Part shown: positions 1-5,098 of the stretch, piece after piece | Position numbering within the stretch: the stretch's first letter is position 1 | How the letters are laid out: each line of letters begins with the position of its first letter | NCBI GenBank assembly: GCA_000715685.1 | Contig: KL569429.1 | Location: forward strand, 17,971 to 23,068 | Reading direction: 5' to 3' | DNA: 5,098 bases | Origin: Streptomyces lilacinus | GTDB taxonomy: Bacteria; Actinomycetota; Actinomycetes; Streptomycetales; Streptomycetaceae | Notes under the pieces: generated by a model | The model's database searches: none | Told to the model about the DNA's origin: nothing | The model's input: only the letters and a program-made list of their open reading frames with translations | Position numbers and translations under genes: made by a program

Positions 1-2
1 CC

Positions 3-653
3 GCCGTTCCGCCGGGGCCGTCGTTGCTGCTGCCGCGGTTGCCGGGCGGGCTGCCCGCCCAGATCGAGCACGGCTCGCGCAGCGGCCGTGCGGTCGCGCT
101 CACCTTCCACGGCCGCGGTGACGCGAAGTCGGCGACCGCCGTGCTCGCGGAGGCCGAGCGGGCCGGGGCCCGGGTCACCGTGCTCGCCGTCGGCGACTGG
201 CTCGACGCCGAGCCGCGCATGGCCCGCCGGGTGCTCGACGGCGGGCACGAGCTCGGCAATCACACCATGCGGCATCTGAACATCTGCGCGATGCCGGAGA
301 GGGCCGCCTACGCCGAGATCACCGAGTGCGCCGACCGGCTGCGCAGGCTCACGGGCGGCATCGGCCGCTGGTTCCGGCCGTCCCGCGCCCGGCGCGCCAC
401 CGACCAGGTGGTGCGGCTGGCGCGCAAGGCCGGTTACCCGCACGTCCTGTCGTACGACGTGGATTCCCTCGACTTCACCGACCCGGGTGCCGAAACGGTC
501 CGGCGTACCGTGTTGAACGCGGTGCGGCCAGGGTCGGTGGTGAGTCTGCACTTCGGGCACGCCGGCACGGTCGCCGCGCTGCCCGCGATCCTCGACGGCC
601 TGCACCGCCGCGGTCTGCGCGCGGTGACGACTACGGAGCTGCTGACCCGATGA
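3..653 (+). CDS. NodB/CE4 polysaccharide deacetylase-like protein, 5'-truncated by window edge
   Basis: The reading frame is open from the window edge, so the true start and any signal peptide lie outside; 216 residues are visible (residue 1 = codon at 3-5). The order of motifs is that of a NodB homology domain (carbohydrate esterase family 4, metal-dependent removal of acetyl groups from chitin, peptidoglycan or similar polymers). Motif 2 is intact (HTMRH, residues 87-91), a DVDSLDF segment at about 152-158 resembles motif 4, and SLH (181-183) matches motif 5. Motif 1, normally TFDDG, reads TFHGRGD (34-40), and motif 3, normally RPPY/RxPY, reads FRPSRAR (124-130). The usual catalytic-base Asp and metal-ligand Asp are therefore not in their normal places. 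The protein may be a variant enzyme or a non-catalytic carbohydrate-binding relative. Its stop overlaps the start of the downstream lipoprotein gene. A TTG at 24 could be read as a start, but the frame runs on upstream and the domain begins soon after, so truncation is more likely. Fold assignment is firm; activity is uncertain. Confidence 0.85.
   Translation, partial: AVPPGPSLLLPRLPGGLPAQIEHGSRSGRAVALTFHGRGDAKSATAVLAEAERAGARVTVLAVGDWLDAEPRMARRVLDGGHELGNHTMRHLNICAMPERAAYAEITECADRLRRLTGGIGRWFRPSRARRATDQVVRLARKAGYPHVLSYDVDSLDFTDPGAETVRRTVLNAVRPGSVVSLHFGHAGTVAALPAILDGLHRRGLRAVTTTELLTR
634..638 (+). promoter_or_regulatory. Weak ribosome binding site for the lipoprotein gene
   Basis: CGGAG lies inside the end of the deacetylase-like gene, 11 bases before the ATG at 650. 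The spacing is long, so initiation probably depends partly on ribosomes terminating at the overlapping ATGA (650-653). This supports ATG 650 as the start, because no other ATG, GTG or TTG in frame precedes the hydrophobic signal segment in the following 20 codons. Confidence 0.4.
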
Positions 654-1882
654 TCCAGTTCTCGCATCACCGCCCGCCACGCCTCCGTCCCGGTCTGCCC
701 GTCCGCTCGCGGCCCCTGCGCCGGGCCGCGCTGTGCGTCACCGTCTGTGCCCTGCTGGCGGTGGGCTGCGGCGGCGGGGACGGCGGCAAGGGCGCCTCCT
801 CCGGCCGGGAGCAGGGTGCGCACAGCCAGGGCGCCGTCCGGGGCGTACCGCAGGGTCTGCCGGGGATGCCGCCGCTGCTCGATCCGAACGACGTCTACGC
901 GGCGGACCGGCCGAACGCGCTGTCGCCGGTGGTCAAGGACTTCCCGTCGCGGGTGTACGTGCCCAACACCGAGTCGGACACGGTCAGTGTGATCGATCCC
1001 AAGACGTACAAGGTGATCGAGACGATCCCGGTGGGCAATCAGCCGCAGCACGTCGTGCCCTCCTGGGACCTGAAGACGCTGTGGGTCAACAACGATCGCG
1101 GTCACACGCTCACGCCCATCGATCCGGCCACCGGCAAGGCGGGCAAGACCGTCGAGGTGCACGACCCGTACAACCTGTACTTCACGCCCGACGGCAAGTA
1201 CGCCGTGGTGATGGCGTCGATGGACCGGGAGCTGGTCTTCCGCGACGCGCACACGATGAAGCGGGTGAGGACCGAGCACGTGAACTGTCTCGGCGTGAAC
1301 CACGCGGACTTCTCGCCGGACGGGCGGTACTTCATCGTCTCGTGCGAGTTCTCCGGGGAGTTGCTCAAGGTCGACACCGCCAAAATGAAGGTGATCGACC
1401 AGCAGAAGCTGCCGTTCGACGGGGCGATGCCGCAGGACGTGAAGATCGCTTCGGATGGAAAGACCTGGTACATCGCGGACATGATGGCCGACGGGCTGTG
1501 GGTGCTGGACGGCGACAAGTTCGGGGAGCCGTGGCTGATGCCGACGGGCAAGGGTGCGCACGGCCTCTACGTCAGCCGGGACTCGAAGTCGATGTACATC
1601 TCCAACCGCGGCGAGGGCTCGATCTCGGTGCTGGACCTGCCGAGCCGCAAGCTGGTGAAGAAGTGGGAGCTGCCGGACGGCGGCAGCCCGGACATGGGCG
1701 GGGTGTCGGCGGACGGCAAGGTGCTGTGGCTGTCGGGGCGTTACAACAGCGAGGTGTACGCGATCGACACGACGGACGGGCATCAGATCGCGCGCATCAA
1801 GGTCGGCGACGGGCCGCACGGCCTGGCGGTCTATCCGCAGCCGGGCCGCTACTCGCTGGGCCACACCGGCATCTTCCGGTAG
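650..1882 (+). CDS. Secreted lipoprotein with YVTN/YncE-type seven-bladed beta-propeller
   Basis: A 410-residue protein. The N-terminus is rich in Arg/His/Pro (residues 6-25), followed by a hydrophobic stretch (26-39) and a lipobox AVGC with Cys40 as the probable lipidated residue. A Gly/Ser-rich linker follows, so the mature protein should be anchored outside the membrane. An RR pair at 24-25 hints at Tat export, but the motif is weak. From about residue 102 the sequence breaks into seven repeats of 39 to about 50 residues with YVPN/YISN-like, VIDP/VLDL-like and DGK/DGR turns, beginning near 102, 144, 185, 228, 273, 315 and 359. This is typical of the YVTN/YncE and cytochrome d1-like propeller families. 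Propellers of this kind usually bind ligands or partner proteins; I see no catalytic signature. Two cysteines, 213 and 232, could pair in the exported protein. The frame stays open upstream to 326, but that stretch is another frame of the deacetylase-like gene. ATG 650 is chosen because of the ATGA overlap and the signal sequence. Function is unknown beyond this. Confidence 0.87.
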   Translation: MIQFSHHRPPRLRPGLPVRSRPLRRAALCVTVCALLAVGCGGGDGGKGASSGREQGAHSQGAVRGVPQGLPGMPPLLDPNDVYAADRPNALSPVVKDFPSRVYVPNTESDTVSVIDPKTYKVIETIPVGNQPQHVVPSWDLKTLWVNNDRGHTLTPIDPATGKAGKTVEVHDPYNLYFTPDGKYAVVMASMDRELVFRDAHTMKRVRTEHVNCLGVNHADFSPDGRYFIVSCEFSGELLKVDTAKMKVIDQQKLPFDGAMPQDVKIASDGKTWYIADMMADGLWVLDGDKFGEPWLMPTGKGAHGLYVSRDSKSMYISNRGEGSISVLDLPSRKLVKKWELPDGGSPDMGGVSADGKVLWLSGRYNSEVYAIDTTDGHQIARIKVGDGPHGLAVYPQPGRYSLGHTGIFR

Positions 1883-1883
1883 G

Positions 1884-1902
1884 CGTGGCCCGGCGGGCCG
1901 CG
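1884..1902 (+). terminator. Candidate hairpin terminator between convergent genes
   Basis: Two bases after the TAG of the lipoprotein gene, CGTGGCCC (1884-1891) can pair with GGGCCGCG (1895-1902) around a three-base loop, giving eight pairs including one G-U. There is no T-tract, which is common for terminators in high-GC actinomycetes. On the opposite strand the G-U becomes an A-C mismatch, so it should work better for the plus-strand gene. In such GC-rich DNA short hairpins also occur by chance, so the position is the main support. Confidence 0.45.
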
Positions 1903-1906
1903 GTGC

Positions 1907-3562
1907 TCAGGCGTTGTAGACGTCGGCCTGGCGCGGCGTGGGGTCCTGGACGGCACCGCTGAGGTTGTTGGCGCGGCTGGCGAAGCGCTCGATGTCGACG
2001 CCGTTGTCGGCGAGGACGCGGAGGGTGGCCTCGTGGACGACGCGGAGGACGGGTGTGGCGGCGCGCAGGGCGTCGTCGGCCATGAAGCGGTGCCGCCAGG
2101 GCTTGTCGGCCCAGGCGTGGCGCAGCCCGAAGGGCTCGGGCAGGACGAGCTTGCCGCCCCAGTACTCGAGCAGGGGCGGGTACCAGGTGAGGGGGGCGCG
2201 GGCGGCGAGGCGGACGACCTCGCGGGGCTCGACGACGGGCAGGGTCCGCGTCCAGGTCTCCCAGAACTTCAGGCCCTTCTTGTAGGTCTGCGTGCGGTTC
2301 TTGGGGCGGCCGTTGAAGACGCCGTGGGTGGGGCCCAGGGCGTGGCCGGTGACCTCGATGCGCAGGGTCTTGTGCAGGACGGTGACGTTGACGAGCAGGG
2401 TGATGACCAGCTGGCCGTCCCAGAGGACGAACTGGACGCCGAGGTAGTGGCGGTCGCCGCTGCCGAAGTGCTGCTTGTCGCAGATGTCCTGGAGCTGGGC
2501 GCCGCGTATCTGGAAGGCGGCGTCGGTGCCGCCGGGGCGGGAGACGGCGGAGGCTCCCTCGCCGATGGGGACGATGACCCAGTGCTCGACGTGGGGGGCG
2601 GTGAGGCCGCCGGTGTTGATGGGGGTGCGCTCGAGCAGCTTGAGCTGGTCGTGGACGGCGCGGACGATGTCCCAGCTGCGGAAGGGGGTGATGTCCTTGC
2701 CGGGCTGGGCGGGGACGAGGTCCTCGGCGAGCTGCCAGCTGCCCCAGCGGGTGCCCATGCCGAGGATGCCCTTGGGGCCGGCGTAGAAGGCGACGTTGCT
2801 GCGCTGCTCGGCGGAGAGCCGCTCGAGGTTCTGGCGGAGCTGCTCGGCGGCGCTCTCGCCGGGGGTCTGGGGGACGGCCTCGGGGATCTTGGCGGCGACG
2901 CCGCCGCCGTCGAGGAGGCCGGTCCAGCGCTCGCGGAGGTCCTTGGCCGTGCGCTCGCAGACGGCCTTGGCCCAGAAGCCGCCGATGACGGGGGCGACGA
3001 CCATGGCACGCACGTACAGGTTGAGGAACGAGTTGAAGGGGAGCTTGACCAGGACGATCGCGACGATGATGCCGAGGGCGACCAGCAGGGCCGTGCCGAG
3101 GGCTCCGGCGCGCTTGTCCTGGGCGCCGGCGAGGCTGCGCCGGAGCTGGAAGACGCCGAGCCAGAGCAGGACGCCGGGCAGGAAGAGCAGCCCGAAGACC
3201 AGCATGATGACGGTCAGTTTGGCGTCGCGCTGCTTGCGGATGCGGGAGGCGGACAGGCAGTGCTCGACGATGACCTGGGGCTCGATGCCGAAGGACTGGA
3301 TGAGCGGCTTGCGGCCGCCGCCGAGCATGCGGGTCTGCACGGCGCGGGCGAAGGCCTCGCCGAGGTTGGGCTCGAAGAGGGAGATGCGGGCCTTCTTGAC
3401 CTCGGAGGTGGCCCAGTCCGAGTTGGCCTTGAGCAACTCGTCGACCGGGCCGTCCCGGTAGGCGGCCGAGGCCAGGGCCTGGGTCGCCGCGGTCTGGCCG
3501 GCGCCGCCGGATACCGGGATCTGCGCGCCCGGACTGAAGTCGTACGCGTCCCCTGCTGCCAC
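1907..3562 (-). CDS. Uncharacterised membrane protein with large soluble C-terminal region
   Basis: A protein of 551 residues whose family I do not recognise. Residues 1-110 are soluble, with no signal peptide. A basic patch (RIRKQRDAK, 107-115) precedes a hydrophobic segment of about 25 residues (116-140) with an internal Pro-Gly. A second segment follows a basic loop (about 154-173), and a weaker one lies at about 182-198. From there to the C-terminus the protein is soluble and mixed in charge, with aromatic-rich patches such as GTRWGSW, FVLWDGQL and PLTWYPPLLEYWGG. Topology is unclear because both sides of the first segment are basic. I see no nucleotide-binding, protease or kinase motif. 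No ATG is available after the in-frame stop at 3629-3631. GTG 3562 was chosen because GGGGG lies five bases upstream; TTG 3574 would add four residues but lacks a ribosome binding site. The gene converges with the lipoprotein gene, and its own promoter probably lies after the EF-G2 terminator. It is certainly coding: the protein is well balanced in composition, whereas the other frames give Arg/Pro-rich or Gly/Asp-rich nonsense. Confidence 0.85.
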   Translation of the reverse strand: MAAGDAYDFSPGAQIPVSGGAGQTAATQALASAAYRDGPVDELLKANSDWATSEVKKARISLFEPNLGEAFARAVQTRMLGGGRKPLIQSFGIEPQVIVEHCLSASRIRKQRDAKLTVIMLVFGLLFLPGVLLWLGVFQLRRSLAGAQDKRAGALGTALLVALGIIVAIVLVKLPFNSFLNLYVRAMVVAPVIGGFWAKAVCERTAKDLRERWTGLLDGGGVAAKIPEAVPQTPGESAAEQLRQNLERLSAEQRSNVAFYAGPKGILGMGTRWGSWQLAEDLVPAQPGKDITPFRSWDIVRAVHDQLKLLERTPINTGGLTAPHVEHWVIVPIGEGASAVSRPGGTDAAFQIRGAQLQDICDKQHFGSGDRHYLGVQFVLWDGQLVITLLVNVTVLHKTLRIEVTGHALGPTHGVFNGRPKNRTQTYKKGLKFWETWTRTLPVVEPREVVRLAARAPLTWYPPLLEYWGGKLVLPEPFGLRHAWADKPWRHRFMADDALRAATPVLRVVHEATLRVLADNGVDIERFASRANNLSGAVQDPTPRQADVYNA

Positions 3563-3567
3563 TGCCG

Positions 3568-3572
3568 CCCCC
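3568..3572 (-). promoter_or_regulatory. Ribosome binding site favouring the GTG start at 3562
   Basis: GGGGG on the minus strand ends five bases before GTG 3562, a good purine-rich match and spacing for a Shine-Dalgarno site. The competing TTG at 3574-3572 overlaps this run and has only GC-alternating sequence upstream. The start remains a judgement between the two. Confidence 0.4.
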
Positions 3573-3645
3573 AATGCCGCGCGCGTCCCGTGCGCCGGCT
3601 CGCTCCCGACTGCCGTCCCATTGATGCGTCATGGGTCGCGTGCTC

Positions 3646-3675
3646 AGCGTAACGGGGCGGGGTGCCGCCTGTCGT
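3646..3675 (-). promoter_or_regulatory. Possible promoter of the membrane protein gene
   Basis: On the minus strand ACGACA (3675-3670) and TACGCT (3651-3646) are separated by 18 bases. They match the -35 consensus TTGACA at four of six positions and the -10 pattern TANNNT. The pair sits between the EF-G2 terminator and the membrane protein start, leaving a leader of roughly 75 bases. Such weak matches are frequent, so this is only a candidate. Confidence 0.25.
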
Positions 3676-3686
3676 GGGAGATCCGA

Positions 3687-3723
3687 AAGCCGCCCGTCCC
3701 AGGCGAGTTGGGACGGGCGGCTT
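3687..3723 (-). terminator. Terminator of the EF-G2 gene (perfect 15-bp inverted repeat)
   Basis: The arms 3687-3701 and 3709-3723 are perfectly complementary over 15 bases with a seven-base loop. The hairpin starts five bases after the TAG of the EF-G-like gene. On the minus strand the stem ends in CTT followed by one more T, so there is only a very short T-run, as is usual for strong hairpin terminators in Streptomyces. The perfect stem and position make this the best-supported non-coding element in the window. It should separate the EF-G2 transcript from the downstream membrane protein gene. Confidence 0.85.
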
Positions 3724-3728
3724 GCGAA

Positions 3729-5098
3729 CTATGCGCCGTTCTCGGCCTGTTCGCGGATGCGCTCGGCGAGCTGCGGCGGCATCGGTTCGTGCCGGGCGTA
3801 CGAGCGGCTGAACCGTCCGGTGCCGTGCGACAGGGAGCGCAGGTCCACGGCGTAGCGCCCGATCTCGATCTCCGGGACCTCGGCGCGGACGAGGGTGCGG
3901 CCGGCGCCGGACTGCTCGGTGCCGACGACCCGGCCGCGCCGGCCGGAGAGGTCGCTCATGACCGGTCCGACGTACTCGTCGGCGACCAGGACCTGGACCT
4001 CGGCGACGGGCTCGAGGAGGTGGATGCGGGCCTCGGCGGCGGCCTCGCGCAGGGCGAGGGCGCCGGCGGTCTGGAAGGCGGCGTCGGAGGAGTCGACGGA
4101 GTGGGCCTTGCCGTCGGTGAGGGTGACGCGGATGTCGACCAGCGGGTATCCGGCGGCGACGCCCTTGGCGGCCTGGGCGCGCACGCCCTTCTCCACGGAG
4201 GGGATGAACTGGCGGGGCACGGCGCCGCCGACGACCTTGTCGACGAACTCGATGCCGGAGCCGCCGGGCAGGGGCTCGACCTCGATCTCGCAGATGGCGT
4301 ACTGGCCGTGGCCGCCGGACTGCTTGACGTGCCGGCCGCGGCCGGCGGCCCGGGTGCCGAAGGTCTCGCGCAGGGACACCTTGTGCGGCACGACGTCGAC
4401 CTGGACGCCGTAGCGGGTGCGCAGCCGCTCCAGGGCCACGTCCCGGTGGGCCTCGCCCAGGCACCACAGGACGACCTGGTGGGTGTGCTGGTTGTGCTCG
4501 AGGCGCATCGTGGGGTCCTCGGCGACGAGCCGGGCCAGGCCCTGGGAGAGCTTGTCCTCGTCCGGCTTGCTGTGCGCCTGGATGGCGACGGGCAGCAGGG
4601 GGTCGGGCATCAGCCACGGCTCCATCAGGAGCGGGGCGTCGCGGTCGGAGAGGGTGTCGCCGGTCTCGGCGCGGCTGAGCTTGGCGACGCAGGCGATGTC
4701 CCCGGCGACGGCCCGGTTCAGCTGGCGCTGGTGCTTGCCGAAGGGGGAGGACAGCGCGCCGACGCGCTCGTCGACGTCGTGGCTCTCGTGGCCCCGGTCC
4801 TCCAGGCCGTGGCCGGAGACGTGCACGGTCTCGTCGGGGCGCAGGGTGCCGGAGAAGACGCGGACGAGGGAGATCCGGCCGACGTAGGGGTCGGAGGCGG
4901 TCTTGACCACCTCGGCGGCCAGCGGCCCGGCGGGGTCGCAGGACAGCTCCGGGCGCGGTCCGCCGTCCGGCGTGGTGACGGCGGGGGCGGTGCGCTCGAT
5001 CGGGGTGGGGAAGCCGCCGGTGATCAGCTCGAGCAGCTCGACGGTGCCCAGGCCCTGCTTGGCGCCCTCCGCGGCGGGCGCGGCGGCGAGCACCGGGT
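3729..5098 (-). CDS. Elongation factor G-like protein EF-G2, N-terminal part outside window
   Basis: The C-terminal 456 codons of a translational GTPase; about 250-290 residues, including the nucleotide-binding motifs of the G domain, lie beyond the window. Counting from the codon at 5093-5091 as residue 1, domain II is at about 55-150 (SDPYVGRISLVRVFSGTL), domain III at about 165-235, domain IV at about 240-355 and domain V at about 356-430. Domain IV keeps the tip elements of EF-G: KQSGGHGQY (257-265) and GKAHSVDSS (328-336), with the His331 that matches the conserved domain IV His. Domain III carries GEAHRDV (213-219) where canonical EF-G has GELHL(D/E)I. The C-terminus, HGTGRFSRSYARHEPMP, also differs from housekeeping EF-G. 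These traits fit the EF-G2 paralogues of actinobacteria (the mycobacterial member is called fusA2), not the main factor encoded in the str operon, and no ribosomal protein genes are near. EF-G2 roles are poorly defined; canonical EF-G drives translocation and ribosome recycling. A separate transcript is implied by the terminator after the stop. Confidence 0.9.
   Translation of the reverse strand, partial: PVLAAAPAAEGAKQGLGTVELLELITGGFPTPIERTAPAVTTPDGGPRPELSCDPAGPLAAEVVKTASDPYVGRISLVRVFSGTLRPDETVHVSGHGLEDRGHESHDVDERVGALSSPFGKHQRQLNRAVAGDIACVAKLSRAETGDTLSDRDAPLLMEPWLMPDPLLPVAIQAHSKPDEDKLSQGLARLVAEDPTMRLEHNQHTHQVVLWCLGEAHRDVALERLRTRYGVQVDVVPHKVSLRETFGTRAAGRGRHVKQSGGHGQYAICEIEVEPLPGGSGIEFVDKVVGGAVPRQFIPSVEKGVRAQAAKGVAAGYPLVDIRVTLTDGKAHSVDSSDAAFQTAGALALREAAAEARIHLLEPVAEVQVLVADEYVGPVMSDLSGRRGRVVGTEQSGAGRTLVRAEVPEIEIGRYAVDLRSLSHGTGRFSRSYARHEPMPPQLAERIREQAENGA

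Noticed and set aside
326..649. In-frame extension of the lipoprotein gene upstream of ATG 650
   Set aside because: The extension overlaps the deacetylase-like gene in another frame, is full of Arg/Pro/Ala as expected of an off-frame reading, and would bury the lipoprotein signal sequence in the middle of the protein.
434..1864. Long minus-strand open frame opposite the deacetylase-like and lipoprotein genes
   Set aside because: Its translation is rich in Arg, His and Val with no domain order, typical of the antisense frame of GC-biased genes, while the plus strand encodes recognisable domains.
1797..3632. Minus-strand frame starting with ATG 3632
   Set aside because: Arg/Pro/Gly-rich product in a different frame from the membrane protein and crossing the end of the lipoprotein gene; the ATG start is coincidental.
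2033..3652. Long plus-strand open frame opposite the membrane protein gene
   Set aside because: It encodes a Gly/Ala/Asp/Glu-rich low-complexity product without a motif, as expected from the complement of a high-GC gene; the minus strand gives a balanced protein with hydrophobic segments.
3214..4617. Minus-strand frame spanning the EF-G2 end, the terminator and the membrane protein start
   Set aside because: It runs through a perfect terminator hairpin and two real genes in the wrong frame, and its product is Arg/Pro-rich without domains.
3895..4887. Plus-strand open frames opposite the EF-G2 gene
   Set aside because: Ser/Arg/Thr/Trp-rich products with no domain; the opposite strand encodes clear EF-G domains II to V.
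1..5098. CRISPR arrays, tRNA or rRNA genes, insertion sequences, phage genes or bldA-dependent TTA codons
   Set aside because: I saw no regularly spaced repeats, cloverleaf-like sequence, transposase or terminal repeats, and no in-frame TTA codon in the four genes. Reading by eye may miss subtle short elements.

Overview
The window is high-GC DNA with strong G/C third-position bias. GTG/TTG starts, short or coupled gene junctions and the protein types present suggest an actinomycete, most likely Streptomyces or a close relative. That placement is an inference from composition and protein resemblance; there is no rRNA or other marker to fix it. Four protein-coding genes fill almost all of the window. 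I see no RNA genes, mobile elements, CRISPR arrays or phage genes.

Left half, plus strand: a gene cut by the window edge encodes a NodB/CE4 polysaccharide deacetylase-like protein. Its catalytic motif 1 is altered (TFHGRGD instead of TFDDG). It overlaps by ATGA the start of a second gene, which encodes a 410-residue secreted lipoprotein with a lipobox at Cys40 and a YVTN/YncE-type beta-propeller that I can divide into seven blades. The overlap implies one transcript and translational coupling, so the two products probably act together at the cell envelope; their substrate cannot be read from the sequence.

Right half, minus strand: the lipoprotein gene converges, across 24 bases, with a gene for a membrane protein of about 551 residues whose family I do not recognise. 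It has a soluble N-terminal part, two or three hydrophobic segments near residues 116-198, and a large soluble C-terminal region. Upstream of it, on the same strand, is the 3' part of a gene for an EF-G-like translational GTPase of the EF-G2 type (domains II to V visible, G domain mostly outside the window). A perfect 15-bp inverted repeat just after its stop codon is a convincing terminator, so the membrane protein gene probably has its own promoter in the remaining spacer.

The window looks mostly like ordinary chromosome. The points most worth a second look are the degenerate CE4 protein coupled to a seven-bladed lipoprotein and the unassigned membrane protein. I found no convincing sign of a wholly new multi-gene system.
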